Below are positions 1 through 12,844 of a stretch of 64,000 nucleotides of DNA, in pieces. A program made the position numbers and the translations under genes. Position 1 is the first letter of the stretch; each line of letters begins with the position of its first letter. The DNA comes from Moringa oleifera (taxonomy: Eukaryota > Streptophyta > Magnoliopsida > Brassicales > Moringaceae). The stretch is taken from positions 1,984,001 to 2,048,000 of the forward strand of contig JAJFZO010000087.1 of the NCBI GenBank assembly GCA_021397835.1. The letters are read 5' to 3'. The notes below the pieces were generated by a model, which was not told the DNA's origin, searched no databases, and was given only the letters and a program-made list of their open reading frames with translations.

Positions 1-2188
1 CAAAGTGCTCACTATCAAATGACCACCTCTCTCTCTGAGAAGAGGCCACAAGCTCAGAAAAGGTGCGCATTGACCAGCCATCAGAAGAACCACCATGTGA
101 TCCAGATGTTAAATCATTGTTGCAAGCAGAAAGTAAAAAAGATGACCTTCCTTCAGATATTGAATTATCATTTGGTGACTTCAATCCCAAAATTCGGCTA
201 TCGGAAACCTGCCTGAACAACTGATGCCCAGGAGAACGACGAGCACGTCTAGATGGGGTTGAATTAAGAGGAAAAGGATGTCCATGGTTAGATGAAGGAC
301 CGTTAAATGGTGTTGACGACGATGAAGGTATAGAATATGAAAGCTTTGGTGCAGATGAATCAGCAATATCTGGTGATTCTGCCAAGTGCTTCACCTGAAA
401 GATAATCAGGAAGGGGCCAAGAGAAAGTTAATGCATCAATAAGAGAAAGGAGAAGTGCATACCCAATACAAAGACAAGCACATAATGTCTTCTACTAAAA
501 TCAGATTCAAAAACTCACCTCAACAGAACAAATGCTTGCCATGGATGTGTCTGGAACAAAAATTAGAACAATGTCAGATCAAATAAAAAACGATTTCAAG
601 AAACCAAAGACAGTCTTCCACTGACCATACAACTCATGAAAGCACACAAGTAAGGAAACGCACGAGAGATTTTTTCATCATAAATTGATTCCAGGTGGCC
701 ATAAAAGTTCACGATGAAATCACCCATAAAAATTGATTTAAATTCAAGCAATCAGAATACTTAAGTACCTACCTTACATCAACACTATTCCCCGATAGGT
801 CTGGAAACATATTTTAAGTTAATTATTCTCATATGACAACAACATTATCTTGATACAGATGGATCCTAAAGCCAATGCTAAATACGAAGGCAAACACCCT
901 GCCTATCTAGTTAAAAGAAATCAAGCTGCACAATAGTCAATCAATTCAAAACAGGGAAACTAGCTGCTTTAAAATTTACAAACTCCTGGCACTATAAGGC
1001 AAAGATCAAGCAGTAAAACATGTAACCATCCAACCATCTTATTTTTCATTCGTCTTTCTTTCATCACTAAGGAAAGAGTGAGGAGCTACAACATGAGGAC
1101 GTGGGTGGCAACCTTGGTGCCTTTTATAATTGGTATATATTAATATTATTCTGTTTCTGATAAAGAAAAAAATGTGCAACATAAGTACTCCTCAGCAGAT
1201 CAACCATCTCAGAGCAACTCTCATTAGCCAATGATGTACTGTAATCATGAGTATCAAAACCCCTAGGTATTTTCTTTAAGTAATATCTCAGTCCTTAAAC
1301 TTATCTAACTCTTACCAGAAAAAATATCAACATAGTTAGTCAAAACAACAGCACCCAACCACTCCTATCCCAGACCAAATGTACCCCAATCCCGAAAGAA
1401 ATTTGAAATTATGAAAGGTTGGATAAGTGACAACTCCATAGTCCAGGAAAACATAACACCAAAAGCATTTCATCCGTTCAATTTGCTCCTAATTCCTTGA
1501 ATAAATTGCCATTATTCTCTTTATTGTGTGTGTGTGTCTGTGTTTAAAAATAAGGCCTTAAAATCTCAAATGCTATCAGTAGCCGATCTTCGGTATGGAA
1601 AAAGTTAAACACCATTGAAAGATCCCGAAGACCACTTATTTGCACAAAGCAGGAGTTAAATGCAAGTGAAAAGATTTTCAGATTTGCCCTCTCAGGCCCT
1701 CTTTAGAATATAAAGACCACAAGAGATTCACTAATTCAAATTTTCATCAACAACTGAAGTCACTATCCATACATCACATAATTCTCTAATGACATAAGGG
1801 CCATAAGGACAATCAGACCTACATTTCCAACATCCTTACATACATCGAAAAATTTACCTGAAGGCTGGGCAACCAAATTTGAATCCGATTCTCCATGGAG
1901 TGGTGACTTTTGAGAAGCAGGTGTTCCACAATTCTCAAGAGAGCTTCCCCCAGGAGAGAGCATCCCTCTTTCCGAGCCTATGGAACCTTTTATCTCCAAG
2001 CTAATATTCCTGCTGACTCCATAAGATACTTGATATGAAGAATCATCAACTTCACCAGCCACACGCCTACGGTTTTCCCACCTGAAGCTCCAGGATGGTG
2101 AGCATGCAGCACTCCTGTGGAAAGCTCCACCTCCAGTTCTGCTGGGGATGGTTGCATCTCTCGCAGCAACACAGCAAGCTGACCCCAT
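1..2188 (-). CDS. RING/U-box-family-like protein, 5' part (3' end outside window)
   Basis: Three coding exons on the minus strand: 1858-2188, a 32-nt exon at 519-550, and 1-394 running off the window. Starts with MGSACCVAARD, then a serine/arginine-rich segment (SPSWSFRWENRRRVAGE). The last exon reads KHLAESPDIADSSAPKLSYS and later GWSMRTFSELVASSQRERW. Phases agree: exon 1 ends in phase 1, the 32-nt exon restores phase 0, and every boundary has GT/AG. The N-terminus and the FSELVASSQRERWSFDSE-type motif recall a plant family usually annotated as RING/U-box superfamily proteins (putative E3 ubiquitin ligases). The RING itself would lie further downstream, outside the window, so the function is inferred from family resemblance only. 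No signal peptide is evident; an MGSACC start could be N-myristoylated or palmitoylated (inference). Intron 1 is 551-1857 and intron 2 is 395-518. Confidence 0.72.
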
Positions 2189-3520
2189 TATGCCTCATAC
2201 ACAAAATTCTATCACACTAAGTTGAGCAAACTGCAACCCCCCTATCAATCGTCAAGCAGATGCACAGAAACAGAAACGAGTAGCTAGTATCTACTGTTCT
2301 TTCTTTTTGGTGTAGGGTGATCTGAAGTAAAGGACGAGAGGGGAAGACTAAGAGAGGGAGAGAGAGAGAAGAATACAATACATCAGAATTCCCCAATCTT
2401 AAAATTAGCTACAAATCTAAATGAAATAAACAACTAACCAACCTCATATCACGTCTGTAAGCAATCACATCAACAACTCTTCCTGACAAATGGGAAAGAA
2501 AAAAGCATATGTATTTAATCACAGTTCAATATATAAGAATTAAAACCAACCAGCAGAAAACCATTAGAAACATTGTCAAAAAAAACCTAAACAACACTAA
2601 GATAATCATGTGAACCCTGATAATGCCAAAAATATTTTATTTTATTTTATTTTTTAAAAAGACCTAATCCATTACAAGTAATTACTTAAGCATCTTAACC
2701 AATTTCTACCTAATCAAACTTAAAACAAAGCTATGGAAGCTAATAGTCATTTCAAAAAGAAAAAAGAAGGAAATAAAAGCTCAAACAAATCAGAGTTCAC
2801 TCTGCCTAACCATGCTTTTACATGCATTCCATTTTAAACCCAATCAAAAATAACATTTAGATGGTTGGAAAATAAAGTTTGAAGAAAATGGAGGTACAAA
2901 CCTTGCTAGGTATATCGGTGAATAGCAATAGACATCACGCATGTAAAGAGAGAGATCACGCTGATTATCAAAAAACAGCTATAGAAAAGTTTAAAAAAAA
3001 AACGAGATCATCTTTCATAATCTAGATGAATTTACATCTCATGTTACCAATAGATGCATATACATGTAAACATGTGTGCATATAGCTGCTCAAAAAACCC
3101 AGAGAAAACATTACAGAGAAAATAAAGAAAAGGTTGTAAACGCAGATAAACTCATGGGTTCCAACAGACGGCCATTGCCCAAACTCCTCATAAGAATCCG
3201 TAAGAAACTATTATAAGCAACAATTGCTTAAAAAAAAAATCAAAATCCAAGGAAAGTCTTCCAATAATACAAGCTAAAACTAGGGTTTCAACCAATTGCA
3301 CCACAATAAGTTCTCTACACTGATTCGAAGACCTAAAAAGAAAATGCATTCACGCAGAACAGAGAACGACAAAAACGTTAACGCAAGTTGCAAGTGAACA
3401 ATACTTACCACTACGATTTCGCGTCGCCGGTGGAGAAGAACGCCGATGGTTTAGATGGGGTTAAGCTTAAGGAGGGACGGAAGGAATGGGAGAGCGAAGC
3501 CAAAAATAAGAAATGGTGCC
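2189..3520 (-). promoter_or_regulatory. 5' UTR with leader intron of the RING-like gene
   Basis: Upstream of the ATG at 2188 the minus strand shows a clear acceptor (TTGCAG ending at 2231), which would begin the leader exon at 2230. A strong donor (TG|GTAAGTAT) sits at 3408/3409, so 3409 to about 3500 is a plausible noncoding first exon. The implied leader intron, 2231-3408, is AT-rich with no coding. A CT-rich stretch near 3540-3600 (plus strand) lies in the likely promoter. Further leader exons inside, for example near 2330-2370, cannot be excluded without transcript data. Confidence 0.45.
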
Positions 3521-4854
3521 ACGTCTACTTCCGGTATTCTGCCTTTTTCCCTACTTTTCTCTCCGCCTGCTCGTCTCTTCTCCTTTTTTTTTTTTTTTTG
3601 TCTTTTTAATTTATTTTTATTTTTGCTACTGGTGTCCTAACCAACTTTGAGATTAGTCTCTGGGACAGAAGCGCGTCCTCTCTATTGGCTTCTTATGTTA
3701 GTCGCCAAGTTTTACTAATTTTTTAATTACATTTTTTAAAAAAACATTATTTATAATTATTTAAATATAATTTTTTTACATTTTACTAATAATATTAATT
3801 AACAGTATAACAATAAGAACAACATCTAATTAAAAAAGATGAAATTTATTTAAAAAATGAGGGAGTCGCAGGTAGTTTTTTCACCTATGGTTTATGTGAA
3901 AGTAAAATTAAAGATAAAATTATCTGTTTTTTAATCTTATGAGCTTAATTAGTAAACTTCATATTTTTTATAATAATTATTATGATAAATATCACATAAA
4001 ATTATGAGGTTTAATTTTTAAATAATTTAATTTAATTTTTAAAAAATTTTCAAACAAACTTGATTTACTGATTGTGTTAAGCTTGAACTTTTATGTAGAT
4101 GATCTTAAAAAATTACGGGTATTTTTACTATAAAAATATCTAAAAATAATTCAAATAATTTTTAGTTTTAATTTTTATTTTATTTTTAAATTTAAATAAT
4201 TTTTTATTATGAATTATTTTTATAACTTTTTTAATAATATAATTTTAAAAAATTAATATTCAAAAAGTCTTAAAAGTTTTTTGTAGTGAGAGTTTAATTG
4301 TTTTTATATCTGTAAAAAAAGTTTAAGTCAAAATTTATATCTTTAATTTTTAAATTTTTTGTTATAATTTAAATTAATAAATTAAAATTTTTAAAAAAAT
4401 TTTAAAAAATTTTAAGTTTTGTTTGAAAACAATTAATCTCAAAATTTTTATAGTATATTTACCCGATAATTACTTAATTGATTTATAATTTTTTGATTTT
4501 TGAAGTTTTGTGAAGAGAATTAATTTATTGGATTCAATCAATCAATTGGGTGTTTTAGAAATCAAACAAATATATTTGATATTTTTAATTAAATAAAATT
4601 TTTGGAGTTGCCCTAAATTTATTGTACTTTATAGTAATTTCATTTCTTTAATTTATTAACATCATGGTATAATTGCCTAGGAGTGAAACACAAGCAATGA
4701 AGGTAGGCATTGTGGGCGCTTTCAATAACCTTGCAATAAAAAAGAGCATGACATTAATGAATGATTTTCCTCTTTTATGCTTAATAGGCTACTATATTTT
4801 TAGGCTTTTCATTTTTAATATTTTAATTAATAAATTTTATGTGTTAACTTTTTA

Positions 4855-5490
4855 TTAGATAAAAATTTCATAAAATTTTAATATTTATTTTATATCGTCA
4901 ATTAATTTTATATTCAAAAAGTAATAAATTAATATCTCAATTTGATTTAAATTATATTTTATCTTAAATAATTATAAAAAAATTAAAAATATTTTTATCA
5001 TTTAAATATTTTAAAAATAATTCAAATGAACATGATGGACCGAGCGAGGAAAAAGAATTACTTTAAATAGACTGGATGAGAGAATCTTTTGTAAGACGAT
5101 CTTCTTGCCCTTAGAAAATAAATTTTGCTTTTATAATCTCTCTTTTGTAACCTTCCCCTTCACTCTATTTTATTTTCATCCTCGTATCTAAATAAGTTTT
5201 TTTTATAAAAATTTATTTTTTATAAATTTTAAAAATTTTAATATTTTAAATTTAAAAATATATATTTTCAGTATTAGTAAAATTTTTAAACTTTTTATGA
5301 CAGTAGGTTGAATATTTTTTACATCTATAAAAGTTTTTAAATTAAAATTTATTGTATAAAATATTTAATTTGAATATCTTTAATTTTTAATTTTTTTAAT
5401 ACTATTTAATTTAGATAAAATTGATAGACCATGATTTTTAATTTTTTTTAATAAAAGATAAATATTAAAATGTTATGTGACTTTTACCCT
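4855..5490. repeat. Foldback-family copy, interrupted
   Basis: 4855-5033 matches the left-arm consensus of the foldback family (TAAAATTTTAATATTTATTTT, then AAAGTAATAAATTAATAT). About 5285-5490 matches the right arm, ending in the characteristic CTTTTACCCT. The middle (about 5034-5220, starting GATGGACCGAGCGAGG) is unrelated, so this is either an interrupted copy or two truncated copies. Confidence 0.45.
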
Positions 5491-7621
5491 ACTTTGTTTA
5501 GATAAATTAAAAAAACTATAAATACACTCATTTCTTAATTTAGATTTTAACTAATTGGACCAATTGTATATTTAATATTTTAAATTTATTTTAAATTAAA
5601 AATTATTAAAATGGATGTAAAAAAGTACTGATATTTTAAGTTAAAAAATGACTCAAATAAATTTTATACTTTATTTTGACTTTGTCATTTAAATTTGAAT
5701 AGTTTTTTATTCAAAAATTATCTTTTATAATTTTTTAAAAATCTTTTAACATTATAAATTTTGAAAGTTTTCAAACATATATTTTTTAATATTCAATAAA
5801 TTATGAACTTCTTATGATAATTTAAATATTTTTTATTTTTATAAAAATTCTAATACAAGATTCTCAATTTAAATATCTTAATTTAAATTTTTGGATATAA
5901 TTTAAATTAAATCAAATTAAAATTTTAAATGTACTGTTGATTCAATCCATATTTTGAGGGATAAAATTAAATATAATCCAATTTTTTCATATTTATTATA
6001 TTTTTTAAACATAATATGAAAATAAAATTAAAAATTAAAAAATTAAAAATATATTTTCCAGTGTTTATTTAAATATTAATTTTCTCTGATAAGCTTGTTT
6101 TACTACAATATATTTTATTGGATCAATGTTTCTAAACTAGTGGTTCTATTTTTATTTTTATTATAATAATAAATTTTATTAAATAATTTATTTTAAATTT
6201 AATTAAATATTTGATTATAAAATTACTTTTTTACTAGAGAAAAAAAAAATGGCTACTTTCATAACCAAAAAGCTAAAACTCCTGTTTCTTTTTTCCCATT
6301 ACTTCAAAACCTGTTGTTTCTGTTTTCTCTTTATTACGCAAACCAAAATGTTGTTTTTTAATTTTTATTTTTTAATAATATTTGTTAAACTGCCTTATAT
6401 TTTTATTTTATAATTTTAAAAAAATCACATATAAATACACTTTAAAAGTTAATAAATTTAACAAAAGTAGTTTGCAATGTCTCGTCAGCAGAAGCTGAGT
6501 TATTTGTACCATTTTCCTTCTTTTTTTTTTTGGATTTTTGAGCCCTTAAGCCATGTGTACATAGCTTGCAATTATTATGATTTTAGATATCCAACTCAAA
6601 TATTAATTTATCTCTTTCATAAAATCTATATATTTTCAATACCTACTTAATATAGGATTTATTAAAAAAATATTTTAATATTATTTAAATACATAATATT
6701 TTATCGTAAATTAATATTTTTGTATTGATTTGGTTGTGCTGATCTTTTAAAAAAATGATGATACATGATAGTTTAATCAAATAAATTATCAAAATGAGTT
6801 TCATTTATTTTTTATTTCTTACGTTAATGTTATAAATTATTAAAAAATATTTTAATTTATTTTTGAAAATATCTATCGAATAATAAAATATCTGAATCTC
6901 TTAATCATATTTTAAAACTCTTCATCTTCAATAAAATTAATAAATACTCCACAAAATTTAAGATAATAAGATAAATTTAACTATGATACAAAATTACTTC
7001 AAGCATACGGATGATCGTGGCACCAAGTGCAATGGTACATTTATGTTATTTTTTACCTTTTTTTAAATAAAAAACACATATAATTCTTAAGCTTGATTTT
7101 AAAGAATAATGTTTGAACTTGAACATTTAATATGACTTTAGATCTTTGTTAAAATTATATTCAAATTTAAAGTACAATTTTTTTTCTTTACAAATTTTGA
7201 TTTAAACTTTTGGGTCGGACCAAAAAAAATGAAAGCCAACCTTGACTACAACGAAAGCAACCAAAATAAAGGCTTCATATTTTATGGGCTGGGCTAAGCC
7301 CTTAACAGAAGAAACAATGGACATAGACCCACTAAGCCATGGGCTTATCATGAAATGTCGATGTAATAAAGAACAAAAAAAGGGAACATTCCAATATCCA
7401 CAACCAAATATTTTAACCCTTAATAAAGGCAACAAGACCATATAATATAATATAAATAACCTAGAAAACACCCTCTAGGTTAGCAATATGAACCAACCAA
7501 GCACACCAATGATTCTAGATAAAGATGATGCTACAACAGTGTGTGTCAAGTAATAATGTTTGTCGACAAGGCATCCCAACTTACCCTCTAAATGATTCGA
7601 TGTGACGCGATCGTAACCTAC

Positions 7622-7781
7622 TAAATTTTGGATCAATTACAAACTTTGCATCCTATTATTTTGATTTTTTTATTACATCTCATGTGGGTATGTCGTTTTA
7701 ATCCCAAGTTTTGGTTGAATTACGTACTTTGCATCCAATTATTCAGATTTTTTTTATTGTCTTTCATGCGGGTTTGTCAAT
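7622..7781. repeat. Imperfect tandem duplication of about 75-85 bp
   Basis: 7622-7694 and 7708-7781 align along their length. Shared blocks are TTTTGG(A/T)T(C/G)AATTAC, ACTTTGCATCC(T/A)ATTATT, TTTTTTTATT and CATG(T/C)GGGT(A/T)TGTC. No coding potential. Confidence 0.6.
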
Positions 7782-8054
7782 CTTAATCTTACATCATTTC
7801 TTTGTTGCTTTTCTTGCCTGCCTCATGCCATTTTCAAAAGGAAAGAAAGCTCGAGAAAATTAAAAGAGCTAGTAGTGTTAGATCACCTTACATTGATTTC
7901 ATTGGCTTGCCATGACCATAATCTTGCACTTCTACTTTGGTTTATTAAAGTGAAAACCTTTAAATGGGCATCAACAATATATAATAAGATTAATTTTTTT
8001 TGTTAATCTGATTTGTATTTAGATATTATAATAAATAAAAATTTAATAAAATTA

Positions 8055-8585
8055 ATGACAAAAATATCATAAAATTTTAATATTTAATTTATGTTATTAA
8101 TCAAACCCTTATCTTTGAAAGTAATAAATTGAATATTGATACATCAATTTGGTTTAAATTGAATTTTATTAAAAAATTTAAAAATTAAAGGTATTCAAAT
8201 TGAAGATGTTATACAACAAATTTTGACTTAAAATTTTTCACATATGTAAAAAAAATATTCAAGCTACCATCACAAAAAATTTTATTTTTTGAGCAATTAA
8301 GTCATTTTTTAAATTTGTTGACATTACAAATTAAAAAATATATATTTTTAATATTAAAAAATTATGAAAATTTTTTATAACGGTAACTTGAATATTTACA
8401 TCAATAAAAATTTTAACTTAAAATTCATTCTATAAGATCTTTAATTTAAATACTTTTAATTTTTTGATAAAATTTAATTTAGACTAAATTAATAAATTAA
8501 AGTTTGATTCATCACTATTTAAATATAAAATTTTAATTAGTAATATAAGATAAATATCAAAATTTTATAAGATCTTTTACCCTAA
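8055..8585. mobile_element. Long-inverted-repeat (foldback/MITE-like) element, best copy
   Basis: The left arm (about 8055-8290) and right arm (about 8365-8585) are reverse complements over most of their length. The left reads AAGATGTTATACAACAAATT, then TTTTGACTTAAAATTTTTCA, then ATATTCAAGCTACCATCACA. The reverse complement of the right arm reads AAGATCTTATAGAATGAATT, TTTTAAGTTAAAATTTTTAT and ATATTCAAGTTACCGTTATA in the same order. A loop of about 75 bp separates the arms. There is no ORF, and no certain target-site duplication could be read in the A/T-rich flanks. Many related copies occur in the window. Confidence 0.7.
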
Positions 8586-9444
8586 AATCAATGATTAAGA
8601 TTTTTTTATTTTTTATTTTCACATTATTATTATAAATTACAAAATACCACTTAAACTTCATATGAAAAAAATTGGCTATGACCTTAAATCAATAAAAGAG
8701 CTTTATTCTATATAGGAATGATTGGATTAAGATATCATAATTAAATACAGTGCATGACATTTTTGGCCATCCATTAGAATTCGGATGCTCATGTGTTCTT
8801 ATGAAGTGTGAGGTCACCCCCTCAATCACACCCCACCTATTGACATGAAAGGAAACAAAGAAAAGTAAAAGTTTAAACTATTGGTGTTTAGGAACAAATA
8901 ATGTTTGAACGAACTTGAAGAGGTATTTTGATTAATTTACACTTAAGAAATGTGAAAGATACCAAACATACTGCTCGTATCGAGTGTACTTTGTAAGCCT
9001 TAGGATAACCCGATTTCGATTTTGTGTAATTGTAATAACTTGTTGCCACAGGCTACGATGCATGCAATTGGAAGATTAATCTCTAGGACCAAATGACTCG
9101 ATTGTCGTATAAAATTCAAATATCCTAAACATGTTTCAACTGCGAAATTCTTTTTTAAAAAATTATTTTGTAACATTATGATCTCATTTCAATTTTCATA
9201 TTTTTATTTTAATTTAAAATTCTTGATTATTTAAAAATACCCTTTAATATAAATATTTAACGACATATTTAATACTATGACAAAAGTATTATACTCAGTT
9301 TAAAATACTAATAGATTGGATAAAAAGAATTTAATTATTTTATAAGAATTAAGATTTTTTGTTGATTTGATTTATGTTGAGTATTTTAATGAAATATAAA
9401 AGATTATTTTCATAATTTATTTATGTTAATGTAAAAAAATAATA

Positions 9445-9965
9445 AAGATCTCATCAAATCTTAATATTTATTTTGTATTATTAATCAAATATTCATATTT
9501 AAAACTAACAAATCAAACTTTAATTTATCAATTTGAATTAAATTAAATTTTATCAATAAATTTAAAAATAAAGGATATTCAAATTAAAGATCTTATACAA
9601 TGAATTTTAACTTAAAATTTTTCACAAATGGAATGAGAAAATTCAAGCTATTATCATAAAAAGTTTCAAAAGTTTTTGAATACTGAAATAATTTTAAAAA
9701 ATAATTACATTTTCAAAATTTTAAAAAATTTACAAAAAAATTAATCTTATACAAAAAGTATTAATTTTTAAAGAATGGATCCAAAATACAGTTTAAATCA
9801 TTTTGAGATATTTTAATATCGAAAATATCCTTGATTTTTCATACTTATTTGAAATAAAATCTAATTTAAATTAAATTTATGGATTGAAATTTGATTTCTT
9901 ACTTTTTGAACATGAAGTTTGATTCATAACCTATAATGAACATTAAAATTTTATATAATTTTTAT
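9445..9965. mobile_element. Foldback-family copy
   Basis: The left arm at 9445-9680 closely matches the copy at 8055 (AAGATCTTATACAATGAATT, then TTTTAACTTAAAATTTTTCA). The outer part of the right half (about 9790-9965) is the reverse complement of the left outer arm (ATATAAAATTTTAATGTTCA, AATCAAACTTCATG). The inner right half differs, which marks a subfamily with an asymmetric core. Confidence 0.6.
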
Positions 9966-10369
9966 TTTAAAAGTTAAAATAATTTTATTTATTTATTTTA
10001 TTAAATTATAATGTATTATGATCTCTTTAAAAATTTAATACATCTTAAATCAAAAAATATTTTTAATTTTTTTTATAAATATGAGATTATTTTATTATGT
10101 GTCAACATGTTTGATGTGAGATTTATTAAAAAATTATTTTCATGACGACACAAATTGTGATGCTCTAACATGAAGCATTATTGCCAAATGACCATGCTAC
10201 GGTAAGAATCTAGCCGAAGATTCTCTTCCGATCTCTTTCTGAAAGATGTCTTAATCTATTTCTTTCTCCAAATAATCTCTTCCATGTCACTTGAACACCT
10301 TCACCAAATCAAATTGAATTAATCAATTATCAATAAGAAACACCTCTTTCCTTACATCATCACCTTATA

Positions 10370-10490
10370 AACTACCAACAAAGACTACCAACTCTCCACT
10401 AAACTACACCGAGAGAAAAGCTACAACACCATTAATTTTTGCTCGACTTGTAAGTAATTTAATTAACCCTTTTTTATTAATTTTTGCCCA
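10370..10490 (+). promoter_or_regulatory. Possible orphan promoter/first exon
   Basis: A TATA-like CCTTATAAACTACC near 10365-10380 is followed by about 80 bp of less AT-rich sequence and then a consensus donor (CTTGTAAGTAATTT near 10450). No ORF follows. This could be the start of a noncoding transcript or chance. Confidence 0.15.
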
Positions 10491-11069
10491 TAGCTTTCAC
10501 TGTCTCTTAATTGAACATTATTACAAAATTAATCTAATCGTTTTTTTAAGCATTTTGGTAAGATGGGTGACCCATGATTTCATCACCATTGGCTTCCTCT
10601 TATAGATATTTGGCCTTTTTGGAAATAGCATTATGTACCTAAAATTGCCCACTTGATTTGCTTCCTTTTTTCGTGGTTATTGTCCAAATTGGTGTACCCA
10701 TAAGCATTATTGCATGCATTTTTAAGTGATGACACTTTCCATTTCAAGCCACAATCTTTGGTTCTTTGTTGATTTGGTCACTTTGGTGTCCATTATGATT
10801 TATTTTGTGGGCATAAGGTGAAGACAAAAGTTTGATCGCCACATCTTTTGATATATATATATATATAAAAGTATCTGTGACAATATTTTTTCAAAGCTAT
10901 GGCACATTATATTAATATGCGTATAAATTATACGAAAAACTATATATTTTAAACATGTTTCTATGATAGAGTTTTTCCTTACTTGAAAATGCATTTCAAG
11001 TATATAAAATATTAAAAATTATACATAATTAATTATAGATATAATTTTTGAACGATATTAAATTTAAAG

Positions 11070-11535
11070 AGTAAATATCATATAAAATTTTAATGTTTAT
11101 TTGAATTATCAAACAAATTATAATATTTAAAAATATATAAATCATACTTTGTTTTATAAATTATACTAAATAGAATGATATTGAAAAAACAAATTTTAAA
11201 TTAATATATAATATATAATATTTTTGTAGATATAAAAAAATATTTAAGTTGTCATTTCAAGAAAATTTTACATTTTTTTGAGTATTGAATTTTTTTAAAA
11301 AAACTATAGATATTATTAAAAATAATAAATTCATAAAAAATGCTTCATGAGTGAAAAATTAGTGACTCAAAATAAAATAAAATTTTATTTAGATTATTTT
11401 TAATATATTTTAATAATAAAAATATCTTTAATTTATCGCAATCATTTGTGTTAAAATTTGATTTAAATTTAATTGATAAATTATGATTAATTATCATTTT
11501 TTGAACATTATGATTTAATCTATTACTTATCACGA
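11070..11535. mobile_element. Foldback-family copy
   Basis: The left part (about 11070-11290) carries the family order: ATATCATATAAAATTTTAAT, AAATCATACTTTG, then a run matching the ATATTTAAGTTGTCATTTCA arm. The right half (about 11400-11535) has the AATATCTTTAATTTATCGCA and TTTTGAACATTATGATTTAA blocks, as in the copy at 9445. Confidence 0.45.
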
Positions 11536-12119
11536 AGATAAAGTTATTTAACTCAAATCGGATGAAATAACTCTTATAAAATTTATATTTTGGTGATATT
11601 TTTTAATAAATAACTCTCATGAGATTTATATATTAACATTTATCATAATATTTTAATTATCATGAGAATTATTGTTTGAGATAAGAATATGTATAAGTAA
11701 GTAAGTAGGCATGATATCAACGTGGTTTTCGTGATCAGCAGGATAGCATCTCATCTGATGAGCAAAAAAATGGTAGGGACAGATTGGTCAAAATTAAGCA
11801 AGCACATAACTTGAATTATTTAAAAGAATTTTTTAATTTTATTTCCATGTGAACTCAAGCGGAGATTACTTAGAATTCTTTATTACACTGGTCTAATCTT
11901 CTTTCCGTGGAACCTCTGTATGCCATAATCTCTTTATTATTACATTTTTTTTTCATTTCATAGTATTTTTTATATTTTTTATATTTTTAAATATTAATAA
12001 AAATAATATTTGATTTAAATTATAATTATTTAAAAAAACGGCCGGTGGAAAGAAGAGCTTTTAATTCCAATACATGCATAAACATTACTTTCTAGATCAT
12101 TTTAAATATTCTCATTGGT

Positions 12120-12128
12120 TATTTTTTA
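12120..12128. repeat. 9-bp target-site duplication, left copy
   Basis: TATTTTTTA lies immediately before the MULE terminus GAGGAAAATTTTG. The identical 9 bp follows the right terminus at 21406-21414. Nine base pairs is the diagnostic length for Mutator-superfamily insertion. Confidence 0.88.
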
Positions 12129-12359
12129 GAGGAAAATTTTGTTTTAATCACCCGTATGAGGATATTTACGTAAATAACTAACATTACTAATGTATTTGTT
12201 TTTAACACTTTTTAGACACTTTGAGACAAAATTACCCTTCACAGCAGATGTACAATTACTTACTTGTCCAACTACAGAATATGAAAAGTCAAACATCTCA
12301 AACGTCTCTATTTCCCTTTCTCCTAATTCTGGCGCTAAGCTTTACCACTTAGCTCGTTC

Positions 12360-12468
12360 AGCTTCAGCTCTCTTCATTCGGTGTCTGTTGATTTCTTTGC
12401 TTTCGTTGTAAACCAACCTTTCCTCAATACTATCCGCAAGCTACTGAATCACTAAAAAAACAATAGAG
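12360..12468 (+). promoter_or_regulatory. Probable leader exon of the MULE Ulp1 gene
   Basis: A pyrimidine-rich leader-like segment ends in CAATAGAG|GTATGATT at 12468/12469. This is a good donor whose matching acceptor would be the TCAAATGCAG directly before the ATG at 13161. The leader intron would then be 12469-13160 and would contain the first motif array. The transcription start is not determined. Confidence 0.4.
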
Positions 12469-12844
12469 GTATGATTTCAAGCATCTATTCTACTCAAATT
12501 TCTGTGGGTTTTTTGCTTATTGAATACCCACGGATGAAATCCTTCCCTCATATTTGATTCAACGATTTCTTAATTTTTTTGAGTTTACTCTATGGGTTTA
12601 AAAGCTTCTCCAATAGTTTTTGAATCATTTTCTTTTGATTTTGTATTGGTTCTGGAATCTGCGATGTTTGGGTATATCGCAGTGTATTATTTTTCATTTT
12701 TCTTTTGATACATTGAAACCCAAAAATTTCTCTGGGTATATGTATATAGGTATCGCATGCTTAAGTCTTCATTTACTGGTTTGTTGGCTCCAATTTCTTG
12801 GCTTAGGTGCATCTATATGCAACGGTTCATCGCATTCGTGACCT

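Larger units (their letters stand above)
3610..12119. other. AT-rich intergenic region
   Basis: No convincing gene. The stretch is dominated by A/T-rich sequence, including copies or arms of a long-inverted-repeat family (about 4285-4400, 4855-5035, 5220-5490, 5800-5930, 8055-8585, 9445-9965, 11070-11535) and an imperfect tandem duplication at 7622-7781. Less AT-rich islands occur near 7200-7560, 8740-9120 and 10140-10800. The last contains a TATA-like motif and an orphan splice donor. Small ORFs here have no family features. Confidence 0.6.

Noticed and set aside
1990..2172. Second open frame on the minus strand over exon 1 of the RING-like gene
   Set aside because: It is a shifted-frame shadow of the real exon, whose splice phases fit only the MGSACC frame.
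6248..6415. 54-codon frame starting MATFITKKLKLLF
   Set aside because: Very hydrophobic, AT-driven composition in featureless AT-rich DNA; likely chance.
7505..7545. miR172-like string (GATTCTAGATAAAGATGATGCTAC)
   Set aside because: Several internal mismatches to the mature miRNA and no foldback partner.
8785..8840. Resemblance to miR398 (TGTGTTCTTATG ... GAGGTCACCCCCT)
   Set aside because: The match is split and incomplete, and no complementary star arm that would give a miRNA hairpin is visible nearby.
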